Source: Galbibacter orientalis DSM 19592 (GTDB lineage Bacteria; Bacteroidota; Bacteroidia; Flavobacteriales; Flavobacteriaceae). From it: DNA of 64,000 nucleotides. The DNA is taken from NCBI RefSeq assembly GCF_000260115.1, contig NZ_JH651379.1:1492501-1556500 (forward strand), read 5' to 3'. The translations under genes and the position numbers were made by a program. Shown piece by piece: positions 30,765 to 39,203 of the stretch (positions within the stretch are counted from its first letter, which is position 1; the number at the start of each line of letters is the position of its first letter). The notes beneath the pieces were generated by a model. The model was given only the letters and a program-made list of their open reading frames with translations. It did no database searches and was not told the DNA's origin.

Positions 30765-32186
30765 ATGAGTAAACTATTAATTGTATTATGTATTATCAAT
30801 TTTAGCTTTTCTTTTGCTCAAGAAACAAAGCAGGGATTATTATTGGAAATTGATGGGAAAAAGGATTCCTATGGAGAAATAGCTCAACAAATTTGGGATT
30901 ATGCCGAAATGGGTTATCAAGAAGAAAAAAGCACTGCCTTATTACAAAAAACTTTAAAAGCAGCAGGGTTTACTGTAAAAGCAGGAGTGGCAGGGATTCC
31001 AACTGCATTTGTGGCTGAATATGGAAGTGGAGGTCCTGTAATTGGGATTTTAGGTGAGTATGATGCATTACCAGGATTGTCTCAACAGAGATTGGCTGAA
31101 AAAAAATCTGAGGGAAAAGCAGCAGGGCATGGTTGTGGGCATCATCTTTTTGGTACGGCATCTATGGCAGCAGCTATTGCAGTAAAAAACTGGTTAAAAT
31201 CTAATAACCGTGAAGGAAGAGTCCGTTTTTATGGTTGTCCAGCCGAAGAAGGAGGTTCTGGAAAGGTATATATGGTAAGAGCAGGATTGTTTAACGATGT
31301 GGATGCTGTTCTGCATTGGCATCCTGGTTCTTCCAACAGCGCTAGTGCTGGAGCAGCACTAGCTAATAAATCGGCTAAATTTAGATTTTATGGGGTTTCT
31401 GCACATGCAGCAGGATTCCCAGAAAAAGGAAGATCTGCTCTTGATGGGGTTGAAGCTATGAATATGATGGTAAATATGATGCGGGAGCATATTCCTGAGG
31501 ATGCTAGAATTCATTATGTAATTACCGATGGAGGAAAGGCTCCTAATGTGGTTCCTGATTTTGCAGAGGTGTATTATTATGCTAGACATACACATCGAGA
31601 TGTGGTGATTGATATTTTTGACCGAATTGTTAAAGCATCAGAAGGAGCTGCAATGGGCACTGGAACTACTGTAGATTATGAAATGATTGGGGGAACCCAT
31701 GAGTTGTTACCAAATTTAAGTCTTCAAAAAGTAATGTATGATAATTTGGTTGAGGTAGGAGGAGTTGCCTATACAGACGAAGAAACAAAGTTTGCTAATA
31801 AGATAGCTCTTACCTTAGGGTATGAAAAGGCAGATATAACTGCAGTAAATAGTGTTGAGCCTTATAAAACAGAATCGGAAGCTAGGGGTTCTACAGACGT
31901 AGGAGATGTTAGTTTTACTTTGCCTACTGCAGGGTTACGTGTAGCTACTTGGGTATCGGGAACACCATCTCATAGTTGGCAAGCGGTAGCCTGTGGAGGA
32001 ACATCCATAGGGAATAAAGGGATGGTTGTTGCTGCTAAAACAATTGCACTGACAGCTGTTGATATATTTGAAGATAAAGAATTACTGGAAAAGGCTAAAG
32101 AAGAATTTAATAAGCGTAGAGGTGATGATTTTAAATATATCCCACTATTAGGAGATCGAAACCCAGCTTTAGATTACCGAAATTAA
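30765..32186 (+). CDS. M20-family metal-dependent amidohydrolase (AbgB-like), exported
   Basis: 473 residues with a cleavable signal (FSFSFAQ), so the enzyme should be periplasmic. The M20D features are GEYDALPGLSQ, the metal-binding HGCGHHLFGTAS, CPAEEGGSGK with the catalytic Glu pair, and SAHAAGFPEKGRSALDGVEAM of the dimerisation domain. The closest familiar relative is AbgB, which cleaves p-aminobenzoyl-glutamate; other members remove acyl groups from amino acids. Location after a SusCD pair suggests it processes an imported amide. A terminator follows. Confidence 0.92.
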   Translation: MSKLLIVLCIINFSFSFAQETKQGLLLEIDGKKDSYGEIAQQIWDYAEMGYQEEKSTALLQKTLKAAGFTVKAGVAGIPTAFVAEYGSGGPVIGILGEYDALPGLSQQRLAEKKSEGKAAGHGCGHHLFGTASMAAAIAVKNWLKSNNREGRVRFYGCPAEEGGSGKVYMVRAGLFNDVDAVLHWHPGSSNSASAGAALANKSAKFRFYGVSAHAAGFPEKGRSALDGVEAMNMMVNMMREHIPEDARIHYVITDGGKAPNVVPDFAEVYYYARHTHRDVVIDIFDRIVKASEGAAMGTGTTVDYEMIGGTHELLPNLSLQKVMYDNLVEVGGVAYTDEETKFANKIALTLGYEKADITAVNSVEPYKTESEARGSTDVGDVSFTLPTAGLRVATWVSGTPSHSWQAVACGGTSIGNKGMVVAAKTIALTAVDIFEDKELLEKAKEEFNKRRGDDFKYIPLLGDRNPALDYRN

Positions 32187-32204
32187 ACCTGTGTTTCTGT
32201 GTAA

Positions 32205-32238
32205 AAAAAAATCCCGCTCTTTTGATAGCGGGATTTTT
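32205..32238. terminator. Terminator shared by the M20 gene and aspartate aminotransferase gene
   Basis: ATCCCGCT and AGCGGGAT form the stem around CTTTTGAT, with A and T runs on the two sides. It sits between two converging genes and can serve both. Confidence 0.85.
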
Positions 32239-32257
32239 AACTTTTTAAAGAAATTAT

Positions 32258-33445
32258 TTATGAAAGAACTTCTTTGATTCTTTTAATAGCTTCTATCAAT
32301 TCTTCTTCTGAAGCAGCATATGAAATTCTAATACAATTTGGATTTCCAAAAGCTTCGCCAGTTACGGTAGCTACATTTGCTTCTTCTAAAAGTAATAGTG
32401 AAAAATCAGATGCATTTTCAATTTTCTTACCTTTTATTGTTTTTCCGAAGAAATCAGAAATATTAGGGAATACATAGAACGCTCCTTCTGGAACATTTAA
32501 TTGGAATCCTTCTATTTCTCCTAATAGATTTAAAACAAGATCTCTGCGTTCATGGAACTTATCAATCATGTATTTAATTTTACTTACGGGAGCTTCAAGA
32601 GCGGTAATAGTAGCTCTTTGGGCAATACAGTTTGCACCACTAGTTATTTGACCTTGCATTTTATTACAAGCTCTAGCAATCCAATCTGGAGCACCAATGT
32701 AACCAATTCTCCATCCTGTCATAGCAAATGCTTTTGACACCCCATTTACAGTAACAGTTCTATCAAACATTCCGTCTATAGAAGCAATGCTTGTGTGTCC
32801 GTCTCCAAAGTTAATATGTTCATATATTTCATCAGAAACAATAACAATATTTGGGTGTTTTCTCAAAACAGCGGCTAAAGATTCTAACTCTTCTTTGCTG
32901 TATACAGAACCACTAGGATTACATGGAGAGCTATACCAAATCATTTTGGTTTTTGGAGTAATGGCAGCTTCTAATTGTTCTGCTGTCATTTTAAAATCGT
33001 TTTCAATAGAGGTTTGAACTTCTACTGGAACTCCTTCAGCAATTTTTACAATATCAGAATAGCTTACCCAATATGGAGCAGGTAAGATAACTTCATCACC
33101 TGGATTAATAACCGCAAGTGCAACATTGGCCAACGATTGTTTTGCTCCTGTAGATACTACAATCTGATTTGGCGTATAGGTAAGCTTATTGTCTCTTTGG
33201 AATTTATTTATAATGGCAGCTTTTAAGTCAGCATAACCATCAACTGGAGAGTAGCTGTTGTAGTTTTGGTCAATAGCTTCTTTAGCAGCCTCTTTAATAA
33301 AATCTGGAGTGTTGAAATCTGGTTCTCCTAGACTTAAGCCGATGATGTCTTTTCCTTCAGCTTTTAATTCTCTTGCTTTTGCTGCCATGGCAAGTGTTGC
33401 AGAAGTTGCCATGTTTAAAACTCTTTCAGATAATTCTTGTTTCAT
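32258..33445 (-). CDS. aspC: Pyridoxal-phosphate aspartate aminotransferase, class I
   Basis: Interconverts aspartate/2-oxoglutarate and oxaloacetate/glutamate. The 395-residue protein belongs to the I-gamma-type (Thermus-like) group: SLGEPDFNTPDFI near the N-terminus, NPGDEVILPAPYWVSY, SSPCNPSGSVYSKEEL, VSDEIYEHINF, and the PLP lysine in NGVSKAFAMTGWRIGY. FGNPNCIRISYAASEEEL closes the C-terminal domain. It begins 15 bases after the desaturase stop and is probably co-transcribed with it. Prephenate aminotransferase activity is possible in this group. Confidence 0.94.
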   Translation of the reverse strand: MKQELSERVLNMATSATLAMAAKARELKAEGKDIIGLSLGEPDFNTPDFIKEAAKEAIDQNYNSYSPVDGYADLKAAIINKFQRDNKLTYTPNQIVVSTGAKQSLANVALAVINPGDEVILPAPYWVSYSDIVKIAEGVPVEVQTSIENDFKMTAEQLEAAITPKTKMIWYSSPCNPSGSVYSKEELESLAAVLRKHPNIVIVSDEIYEHINFGDGHTSIASIDGMFDRTVTVNGVSKAFAMTGWRIGYIGAPDWIARACNKMQGQITSGANCIAQRATITALEAPVSKIKYMIDKFHERRDLVLNLLGEIEGFQLNVPEGAFYVFPNISDFFGKTIKGKKIENASDFSLLLLEEANVATVTGEAFGNPNCIRISYAASEEELIEAIKRIKEVLS

Positions 33446-33460
33446 AAAATGAAAATGGGT

Positions 33461-34570
33461 TTAGTTGTAAACATATTTAGGTTTTTGACCTAGTGCTTTT
33501 AAATGTTTGAAATGCGAAATTATAGCTTTTCTTGTAGTTTTATACTCGTAGTAAGGTAAATTAAACTCCGTTGCAGTTTCTCTAACAATTTTAGCAATAT
33601 TTGTGTAATGTATATGACTAATATTTGGAAAAATATGGTGTTCTACTTGATGGTTTAACCCTCCTGTAAACCAATTTACAATTCTATTTTTAGTAGAAAA
33701 GTTAGTTGTGGTAAATAATTGGTGTATGGCCCATGTGTTTTTTATAGTACCCATATCATCTGGTAGAATAGTGTCTGCATCTTCTACAATATGTGCTAAT
33801 TGAAATACCATACTTAAAATTAATCCAGCTGTGTAGTGCATTACAAAAAAGCCTATTAGAACTTTCCACCACGCTAGCTCTACAAAAAATAATGGAATAA
33901 CTATCCAAACAGTAATATAAATAAGCTTAGTAATAATAAGTACGCTCCACTCTTTTGCAGGATTAGGAAATTTACCGTAAGAAAGTTTTCTTTTGAGGTA
34001 TCTTCTCATTTGCTTAAAATCGGTCGTAATGGCCCAGTTTATTGTTAGCAAACCATATAAAAAGATAGAGTAGAAGTGCTGAAATTTATGCATTTTGTTC
34101 CATTCTGCATGCTCACTAAACCTAATAATTCTCCCTGCGTCTAAGTCTTCATCATGACCAGGAATGTTAGTATAAGTATGATGAAGGACATTGTGTTGCA
34201 CTTTCCAATTGTATACATTACCAGCTAAAATATAAATGCTAGCACCCATTACTTTATTAATCCATTTTTTAGAAGAATAAGAACCATGGTTTCCATCGTG
34301 CATTACATTCATTCCAACACCTGCCATTCCAATTCCTGTTACAATGGTAAGGAGTAATTGCAACCATTGATTCATGTTATCAATAGTTAAGATTAAAAAA
34401 TAGGGCGTTAAAAAGATAGCAAACATAATTGCTGTCTTAAGATAAAGTTTCCAATTTCCAGTTTTCTTAATTTGATTTTCTTGGAAATAATTATTTACAC
34501 GACTATTTAAAGTTTTAAAAAACTTTGCAGGATCTTTTCTCGAAAATCTAATATGTTTACTCGTACTCAT
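33461..34570 (-). CDS. Membrane fatty acid desaturase (acyl-lipid / acyl-CoA type)
   Basis: Di-iron enzyme that inserts a double bond in membrane acyl chains. I use the ATG at 34570 (369 residues, MSTSKHIRF); the GTG at 34594 lies inside a dispersed repeat. The three His boxes are HDGNH (about residue 91), HNVLHHTY and the C-terminal QVEHHIFP, the last typical of front-end (delta-5/delta-6-like) desaturases. Two hydrophobic hairpins flank the boxes. A role in cold-adapted membranes is plausible. Confidence 0.92.
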   Translation of the reverse strand: MSTSKHIRFSRKDPAKFFKTLNSRVNNYFQENQIKKTGNWKLYLKTAIMFAIFLTPYFLILTIDNMNQWLQLLLTIVTGIGMAGVGMNVMHDGNHGSYSSKKWINKVMGASIYILAGNVYNWKVQHNVLHHTYTNIPGHDEDLDAGRIIRFSEHAEWNKMHKFQHFYSIFLYGLLTINWAITTDFKQMRRYLKRKLSYGKFPNPAKEWSVLIITKLIYITVWIVIPLFFVELAWWKVLIGFFVMHYTAGLILSMVFQLAHIVEDADTILPDDMGTIKNTWAIHQLFTTTNFSTKNRIVNWFTGGLNHQVEHHIFPNISHIHYTNIAKIVRETATEFNLPYYEYKTTRKAIISHFKHLKALGQKPKYVYN

Positions 34571-34585
34571 AGGCTTTAATTCTTT

Positions 34586-34683
34586 ACCTCTCACAGAGGG
34601 TTTAATTCCTCAACACTTTTTGTTGAAATGAATTAAGATTATTTCGTTTGTTTACCTTATGGATTTACCTCAAGGTAGTTAAC
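34586..34683 (+). repeat. Three-hairpin dispersed repeat, copy B (diverged)
   Basis: Recognisable parts are CCTCTCACAGAGGGTTTAATTCC, GAAATGAATTAAGATT and TTACCTTATGGATTTACCTCAAGGTAGTTAA. The middle hairpin has decayed. It starts 16 bases upstream of the minus-strand desaturase start, so it would lie in that gene's leader in antisense orientation. Confidence 0.65.
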
Positions 34684-34780
34684 TTTCTTTTATTTTGAAA
34701 AAGAAAATATAGATTACAAAAATAGAGATAATTAAAGTGTTTAACGCTGTTAAAAGTTTAAAAGTGCGACATATATTGTC

Positions 34781-34788
34781 TATTTTTG
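34781..34788 (+). promoter_or_regulatory. Putative -7 element of the rsmG promoter
   Basis: TATTTTTG matches TAnnTTTG and ends 18 bases before the rsmG ATG at 34807. No clear TTG is found at the expected -33 distance, so the call is tentative. Confidence 0.4.
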
Positions 34789-34806
34789 TTAAAATTTTTG
34801 AAAAGA

Positions 34807-35445
34807 ATGCCACTAACTATCATAGAAAAGTATTTTTCTTCTTTAACTGAAGATCAGATTACTAAATTTTCTCAGCTTGAAGATTTGTATACAGATTGGA
34901 ATAGCAAAATTAATGTTATTAGTCGTAAAGATATTGAAGAGCTATACATACGCCATGTGTTACACTCTTTAGGAATAGCAAAAGTACAAGCTTTTAATCC
35001 CGGTGCTTCAATTTTAGATGTTGGTACAGGTGGTGGTTTTCCAGGCATTCCATTAGCAATATTATTTCCGGAAACCAATTTTTATCTAATTGATGCAATT
35101 GGAAAAAAAATAAATGTAGTTAATGAAGTTGCTTCAGCATTAAATCTTCAAAATGTAAAAGCTGAACAAATTCGTGCGGAAAAGGTAAAATCACAATTTG
35201 ATTTTATTGTAAGTAGGGCAGTTACTAATATGCCTGATTTTGTAAAGTGGGTAAAAGGAAAAGTGAAGAAAGAATCTTCTCATGAATTAAAAAATGGAAT
35301 ACTTTATTTAAAAGGAGGCGATTTAAGCGAGGAATTAGCGGTTTATAAAACCGCAAAGACCTACGACTTAAAAGATTATTTTGAGGAAGATTTTTTTGAA
35401 ACAAAAAAAGTGGTTCATCTTCCTTTAAAATATATTGGTAAGTAA
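34807..35445 (+). CDS. rsmG: 16S rRNA (guanine-N7) methyltransferase RsmG
   Basis: Methylates G527 (E. coli numbering) of 16S rRNA; loss gives low-level streptomycin resistance in several bacteria. I start at the ATG at 34807 (212 residues) rather than a TTG 21 bases upstream that lies in the promoter. Family features are DLYTDWNSKINVISRKDIEELYIRHVLHSL, the SAM motif ILDVGTGGGFPGIPLAI and FIVSRAVTNMPDFVKW. Its stop codon abuts the stop of a small converging gene. Confidence 0.95.
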   Translation: MPLTIIEKYFSSLTEDQITKFSQLEDLYTDWNSKINVISRKDIEELYIRHVLHSLGIAKVQAFNPGASILDVGTGGGFPGIPLAILFPETNFYLIDAIGKKINVVNEVASALNLQNVKAEQIRAEKVKSQFDFIVSRAVTNMPDFVKWVKGKVKKESSHELKNGILYLKGGDLSEELAVYKTAKTYDLKDYFEEDFFETKKVVHLPLKYIGK

Positions 35446-35709
35446 TTACATTCTCAGCATTGAATTGTACGTATAACGCCAACTTTGTAAAAAGTGCTGT
35501 ATATATTGAGATTTTCTCTTTATAAAGTTAGGACGTGGCTTTTTACGAAGTTTATCTTCAAATTCTTGAATCTTTTTAAGAAGTGTGTTTTTGTTTCTCG
35601 CAATAAAAACACGTTCAACTTCTGTAGTTTTTGTTTTCTTGTCGTTTGTTGTATCTAATATTGAGTATTTAATACTCAAAATACATCTTTTTTGTTCTTC
35701 TATCATCAT
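35446..35709 (-). CDS. Small basic hypothetical protein
   Basis: From the ATG at 35709 the product has 87 residues (MMIEEQKRCILSIKYSILD). It is Lys/Arg-rich, with a predicted helix EVERVFIARNKNTLLKKIQEFEDKLRKK and an aromatic tail QHFLQSWRYTYNSML. I recognise no domain. Biased composition typical of a real cytosolic small protein, and the exact abutment to rsmG, argue for a gene, but this is not certain. An upstream start at 35775 would add an unlikely hydrophobic segment. Confidence 0.55.
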   Translation of the reverse strand: MMIEEQKRCILSIKYSILDTTNDKKTKTTEVERVFIARNKNTLLKKIQEFEDKLRKKPRPNFIKRKSQYIQHFLQSWRYTYNSMLRM

Positions 35710-35823
35710 CTTCGTCTTTTGTGTTATGTAGCAAAGATAATGATAATTTACATTTAAGATACAATTTAGTAACATTAAATTAACATTACGAGGGTTTTTA
35801 TGTTGATAATGAGTTGTTTAGGT

Positions 35824-35929
35824 ATGTTGCTGAGGGGTCTATTCCCTAGAGCCTGTCCTGAGTTTACCAAAGGCTCTACGTTGAAATGGGTTGTATTATT
35901 TTCCTTTAAATACCTCGTAGGAGTTGATT
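35824..35929 (+). repeat. Three-hairpin dispersed repeat, copy C
   Basis: Contains TGAGGGGTCTATTCCCTAGAGCCTGTCCTGAG, TTTACCAAAGGCTC, TTGAAATGGGTT and TTTAAATACCTCGTAGGAGTTGATT. The last hairpin has lost its centre (deletion between GTAGG and GAGTTGATT). It lies between the small protein gene and the pruA terminator. Confidence 0.7.
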
Positions 35930-35933
35930 ATAA

Positions 35934-35972
35934 ATAAAAAGCCCTTTGAAAGTTGACTTTCAAAGGGCTTTA
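35934..35972 (-). terminator. Terminator after pruA
   Basis: GCCCTTTGAAAGT and ACTTTCAAAGGGC form a near-perfect 13-pair stem, followed on the minus strand by TTTTTATTT. It lies 20 bases past the pruA stop. Confidence 0.88.
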
Positions 35973-35993
35973 ACGACAGTATTTATAAAATTT

Positions 35994-37622
35994 TTATTCT
36001 CCTAAAAAAGGATATCTATAGTCCTCTGGAGAAACAAAAGTTTCTTTAATTAATCTCGGTGACACCCAACGTAGAAGGTTTTGAGAAGAACCAGCCTTGT
36101 CATTTGTACCAGAAGCTCTTGCTCCTCCAAATGGCTGCTGACCTACCACGGCACCTGTTGGTTTATCGTTAATATAGAAGTTTCCAGCACAGTTTTGTAA
36201 AGCAGTAGTGGCTTCTTCTATAGTATATCTGCATCCAGAGAAAACGGCTCCAGTAAGTGCATACTCAGAGGTTCCGTCTACCAATTCTAAAGTTTCGCTC
36301 CATTTGTCGTCTTCATATACATAAATAGTAACAATAGGACCGAATAGCTCGGTAGTCATTGTTTTGTATTTTGGATCTGTTGTGCGAATAACTGTAGGAT
36401 GAATAAAATATCCTTTTGATTTATCATAGGTTCCTCCAACAACAATTTCAGCTTCTTTATCTTCTTTTGCTTGGTCAATATAACTAGCAAGCTTGTCAAA
36501 AGATCCTTCGTGGATTACTGCAGTAATAAAGTTCTCCATATTATTAGGAGCACCAATTTTAAACGACTCTACATCTGTTTTAACAAAAGCTAGCACTTCA
36601 TCAGCTAAAGATTTTGGTAAATATACACGAGATGCAGCACTACATTTCTGACCTTGGAATTCAAAAGCACCTCTAGTAATAGCAGTTGCTACTTGTTTAG
36701 CATTAGAAGATGGATGAGCGATAATGAAATCTTTTCCTCCAGTTTCTCCAACAATTCTAGGGTATGTTTTATAGATATCAATGTTGTTACCTATTTTTTT
36801 CCATATTCCTTTAAATACATTTGTAGAACCAGTAAAATGAATTCCAGCAAAATCTGGACTAGCAAGAACTGTATCGGTAATCATTTCTGGGTCTCCATAA
36901 ACAACGTTAATTACGCCATCTGGTAGTCCAGCTTCTTTAAAAATATCTACAATTACTTTAGCAGAAAAAATTTGACTATCACTAGGTTTCCAAATAACTA
37001 CATTCCCCATCATAGCTGCACTTGCAGGTAAATTCCCAGCAATTGCGGTAAAGTTGAAAGGAGTAATGGCATAAACAAAACCTTCTAAAGGTCTGTATTC
37101 TACTCGATTCCATAAACCTTTGTCGGATTCTGGTTGATCGTCGTAGATTTTTGACATATACTCTACATTGAATGTAAGGAAATCAATCAACTCACAAGCA
37201 CTATCAATTTCTGCTTGATGAATATTTTTTGATTGCGCAATCATAGTAGCTGCATTTATTTTATCTCTGTAAGGACCTGCAATTAAATCTGCAGCCTTTA
37301 AGAAAATTGCAGCACGTTGTTCCCAATTTAAAGCAGCCCATTTCTTTCTTGCTTCTAAATTGTTTGCAATAGCTTTTTCAACATGTGATTTTTCCGCTAA
37401 ATGATATTTTCCTACAATATGTTGGTGGTCATGTGGAGGAGATAAAGGTTTTGTATTACCTGTTTTAATTTCCTCGCTACCAATATACAACGGAACGTCT
37501 ACGGTGCTATTAAAAAATTCATCATACTGCTTCAACACAGCCTCTCTTTCTGTTGAGCCTGGAGCATACGACTTTACGGGTTCGTTAACTGCCGCAGGAA
37601 CATGAAAAAAGCCTTTTCCCAT
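35994..37622 (-). CDS. pruA: L-glutamate gamma-semialdehyde (1-pyrroline-5-carboxylate) dehydrogenase
   Basis: NAD-dependent second step of proline breakdown, giving glutamate. The 542-residue length and the sequence match the stand-alone P5C dehydrogenase found in eukaryotic mitochondria and Bacteroidota, rather than the bifunctional PutA. Aldehyde dehydrogenase landmarks are TPFNFTAIAGNLPASAAMMGN, IHFTGSTNVF, IVGETGGKDFI with the general-base Glu, and the catalytic Cys in FEFQGQKCSAASR. The proline dehydrogenase partner is not in the window. Confidence 0.96.
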   Translation of the reverse strand: MGKGFFHVPAAVNEPVKSYAPGSTEREAVLKQYDEFFNSTVDVPLYIGSEEIKTGNTKPLSPPHDHQHIVGKYHLAEKSHVEKAIANNLEARKKWAALNWEQRAAIFLKAADLIAGPYRDKINAATMIAQSKNIHQAEIDSACELIDFLTFNVEYMSKIYDDQPESDKGLWNRVEYRPLEGFVYAITPFNFTAIAGNLPASAAMMGNVVIWKPSDSQIFSAKVIVDIFKEAGLPDGVINVVYGDPEMITDTVLASPDFAGIHFTGSTNVFKGIWKKIGNNIDIYKTYPRIVGETGGKDFIIAHPSSNAKQVATAITRGAFEFQGQKCSAASRVYLPKSLADEVLAFVKTDVESFKIGAPNNMENFITAVIHEGSFDKLASYIDQAKEDKEAEIVVGGTYDKSKGYFIHPTVIRTTDPKYKTMTTELFGPIVTIYVYEDDKWSETLELVDGTSEYALTGAVFSGCRYTIEEATTALQNCAGNFYINDKPTGAVVGQQPFGGARASGTNDKAGSSQNLLRWVSPRLIKETFVSPEDYRYPFLGE

Positions 37623-37708
37623 ACTTTCTGGATTTAATACATTAAAATTTTATCAAAGGTAGTAAATGCCAGAGGGTTTAAAAAGTAAAATTGTGTTAAA
37701 GAGAAGGC

Positions 37709-38095
37709 TTAATTTAAAGCGAAGGGAGCATGGAGTTTAAATGTAGGAATAATCACTCGAAACCTTCTTGTTGAGGTAAAGTTGACCATATTGTAATGAC
37801 CTCTCATAGCTCCAATTGGGGATGTTAATAAACAGCCAGAACTGTATGTGTGAGATTCTCCTGGTTTTAAAACTGGTTTTTTTCCTATAACTCCTTCGCC
37901 GTCAATTATTTCAATTTCATTTAAAGCATCAAAAATTTGCCAATGTCGAGAGGTGAGTTGTACGGAATCCTTGCTTTGATTCTCAATAGTAATTTTGTAA
38001 CCAAAGGCATAGTGAAGCTTGTAGTTTTTGAAGAAAGTGCCTTCAAAACTAGTCTTTACAGAAATCTTTATGCCTTTAGTAATTTGAGTAATCAT
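37709..38095 (-). CDS. apaG: ApaG-family protein
   Basis: 128 residues forming a single fibronectin-III-like beta-sandwich: FGYKITIENQSKDSVQLTSRHWQIFDA, then VIGKKPVLKPGESHTYSSGCLLTSPIGAMRGHY, both diagnostic. ApaG was linked to Co2+/Mg2+ handling in enterobacteria; the biochemical role is still unclear. It starts five bases after the DUF3667 gene's stop, so the two are likely an operon with the Plug gene upstream. Confidence 0.94.
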   Translation of the reverse strand: MITQITKGIKISVKTSFEGTFFKNYKLHYAFGYKITIENQSKDSVQLTSRHWQIFDALNEIEIIDGEGVIGKKPVLKPGESHTYSSGCLLTSPIGAMRGHYNMVNFTSTRRFRVIIPTFKLHAPFALN

Positions 38096-38100
38096 ATATA

Positions 38101-39189
38101 TTAAAACGTAAATGCGCCCACTAAAACTATTATAGTTGTTGATATTGTAGCTAAAATAATGAAAATAGTATTAATGTATATGAATTTAACAATAGTTTTT
38201 GTTCTGCTTTCCTTATAAAAACCTCGCATAGATTTATATAGGTATAGAAAGAATATTAAAATTGCCACTCCATGAAGGTTAATATTGAAAAGCCATTTAA
38301 TAAGCAAAGTAAGGGTTAATAGGATGGTGAAAAGTGTTTGGGTGTGAAAACTAAAAATGATGTGATCTATATAGTGGAATTTTTCTGACGAATATACAAG
38401 CCATATAAAAGCAGAAAAAATAGGAAGAAGAATAAAAATAATAAATGGTAATTTAGCTATTAAAGTTGCAAAAAAACTTCCTGGGTGGTGATATGTTTTG
38501 TAAAAGCTTTTAGCTAGTTTAAATGTAATCTTGTTTTCAATGCTACTTTCTATTTTTAGGTGTTTTAGCGCTTCATCATATTCATAATATTTTTTTCGCT
38601 TAATATCATCATAAAAAAAATCAATCTTATCGTAAGTTCTGTTAATGAAGAGTTTGTTGTTTAACTTTTCAAATTGAATTTTTGGTGCTGTAGTTGTCTC
38701 TAGGGCTTCTTTTGGTTGGTATTTTTTTATGAGTTGATCTATTTCTTTTTTGTCTTCATCAGAAATAGAACTTTCTTTTAAGGAGGCAAGAGTGTTTTCA
38801 ATAAATAAAGAGTCTTTAGTAATAAAATCGTTTACGGTATTATCTATATTATCAAAGTCGCTACTGTAGCTTATCATTAAAAAGTAAACAATGGTAACGC
38901 TTAAAAAGAAGCGGAATGGATTTGTGTAAGTGGCTCTTTTTCCGCTAACAAATTCCGTAGTTATTTTTCCAGGTCTTAAAATTAAGGCAGTTAGCGTTTT
39001 TCGAAGTTTGGAATCGTAAGAAAAAATGCTTGAAAAAAACTCTTCTACCATGTCTAGTAGGGTAAGTTTTTTTGTACTATTTATTTGTCCGCAATAAGGG
39101 CAGTAGGAGTCGCTTTTCTCAAGAGGAAGTTCACAATTTAAACATTTTGTACCCCTATATTTTAAAGATGTTCTGTCGCTTTTGTTCAT
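38101..39189 (-). CDS. DUF3667 membrane protein with N-terminal zinc ribbon
   Basis: 362 residues. Residues about 17-37 form a rubredoxin-like zinc ribbon (CLNCELPLEKSDSYCPYCGQ, CxxC twice). Then come LLDMVEEFFSSIFSYDSKLRKTL and LILRPGKITTEFVSGKRATYTNPFRF, the signature of DUF3667, a Bacteroidota family. About four membrane segments follow, the first at FFLSVTIVYFLMI and the rest clustered in the last 130 residues, with a soluble insert of about 110 residues between. Function unknown. Confidence 0.9.
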   Translation of the reverse strand: MNKSDRTSLKYRGTKCLNCELPLEKSDSYCPYCGQINSTKKLTLLDMVEEFFSSIFSYDSKLRKTLTALILRPGKITTEFVSGKRATYTNPFRFFLSVTIVYFLMISYSSDFDNIDNTVNDFITKDSLFIENTLASLKESSISDEDKKEIDQLIKKYQPKEALETTTAPKIQFEKLNNKLFINRTYDKIDFFYDDIKRKKYYEYDEALKHLKIESSIENKITFKLAKSFYKTYHHPGSFFATLIAKLPFIIFILLPIFSAFIWLVYSSEKFHYIDHIIFSFHTQTLFTILLTLTLLIKWLFNINLHGVAILIFFLYLYKSMRGFYKESRTKTIVKFIYINTIFIILATISTTIIVLVGAFTF

Positions 39190-39203
39190 TGTATAGGGTT
39201 TTC

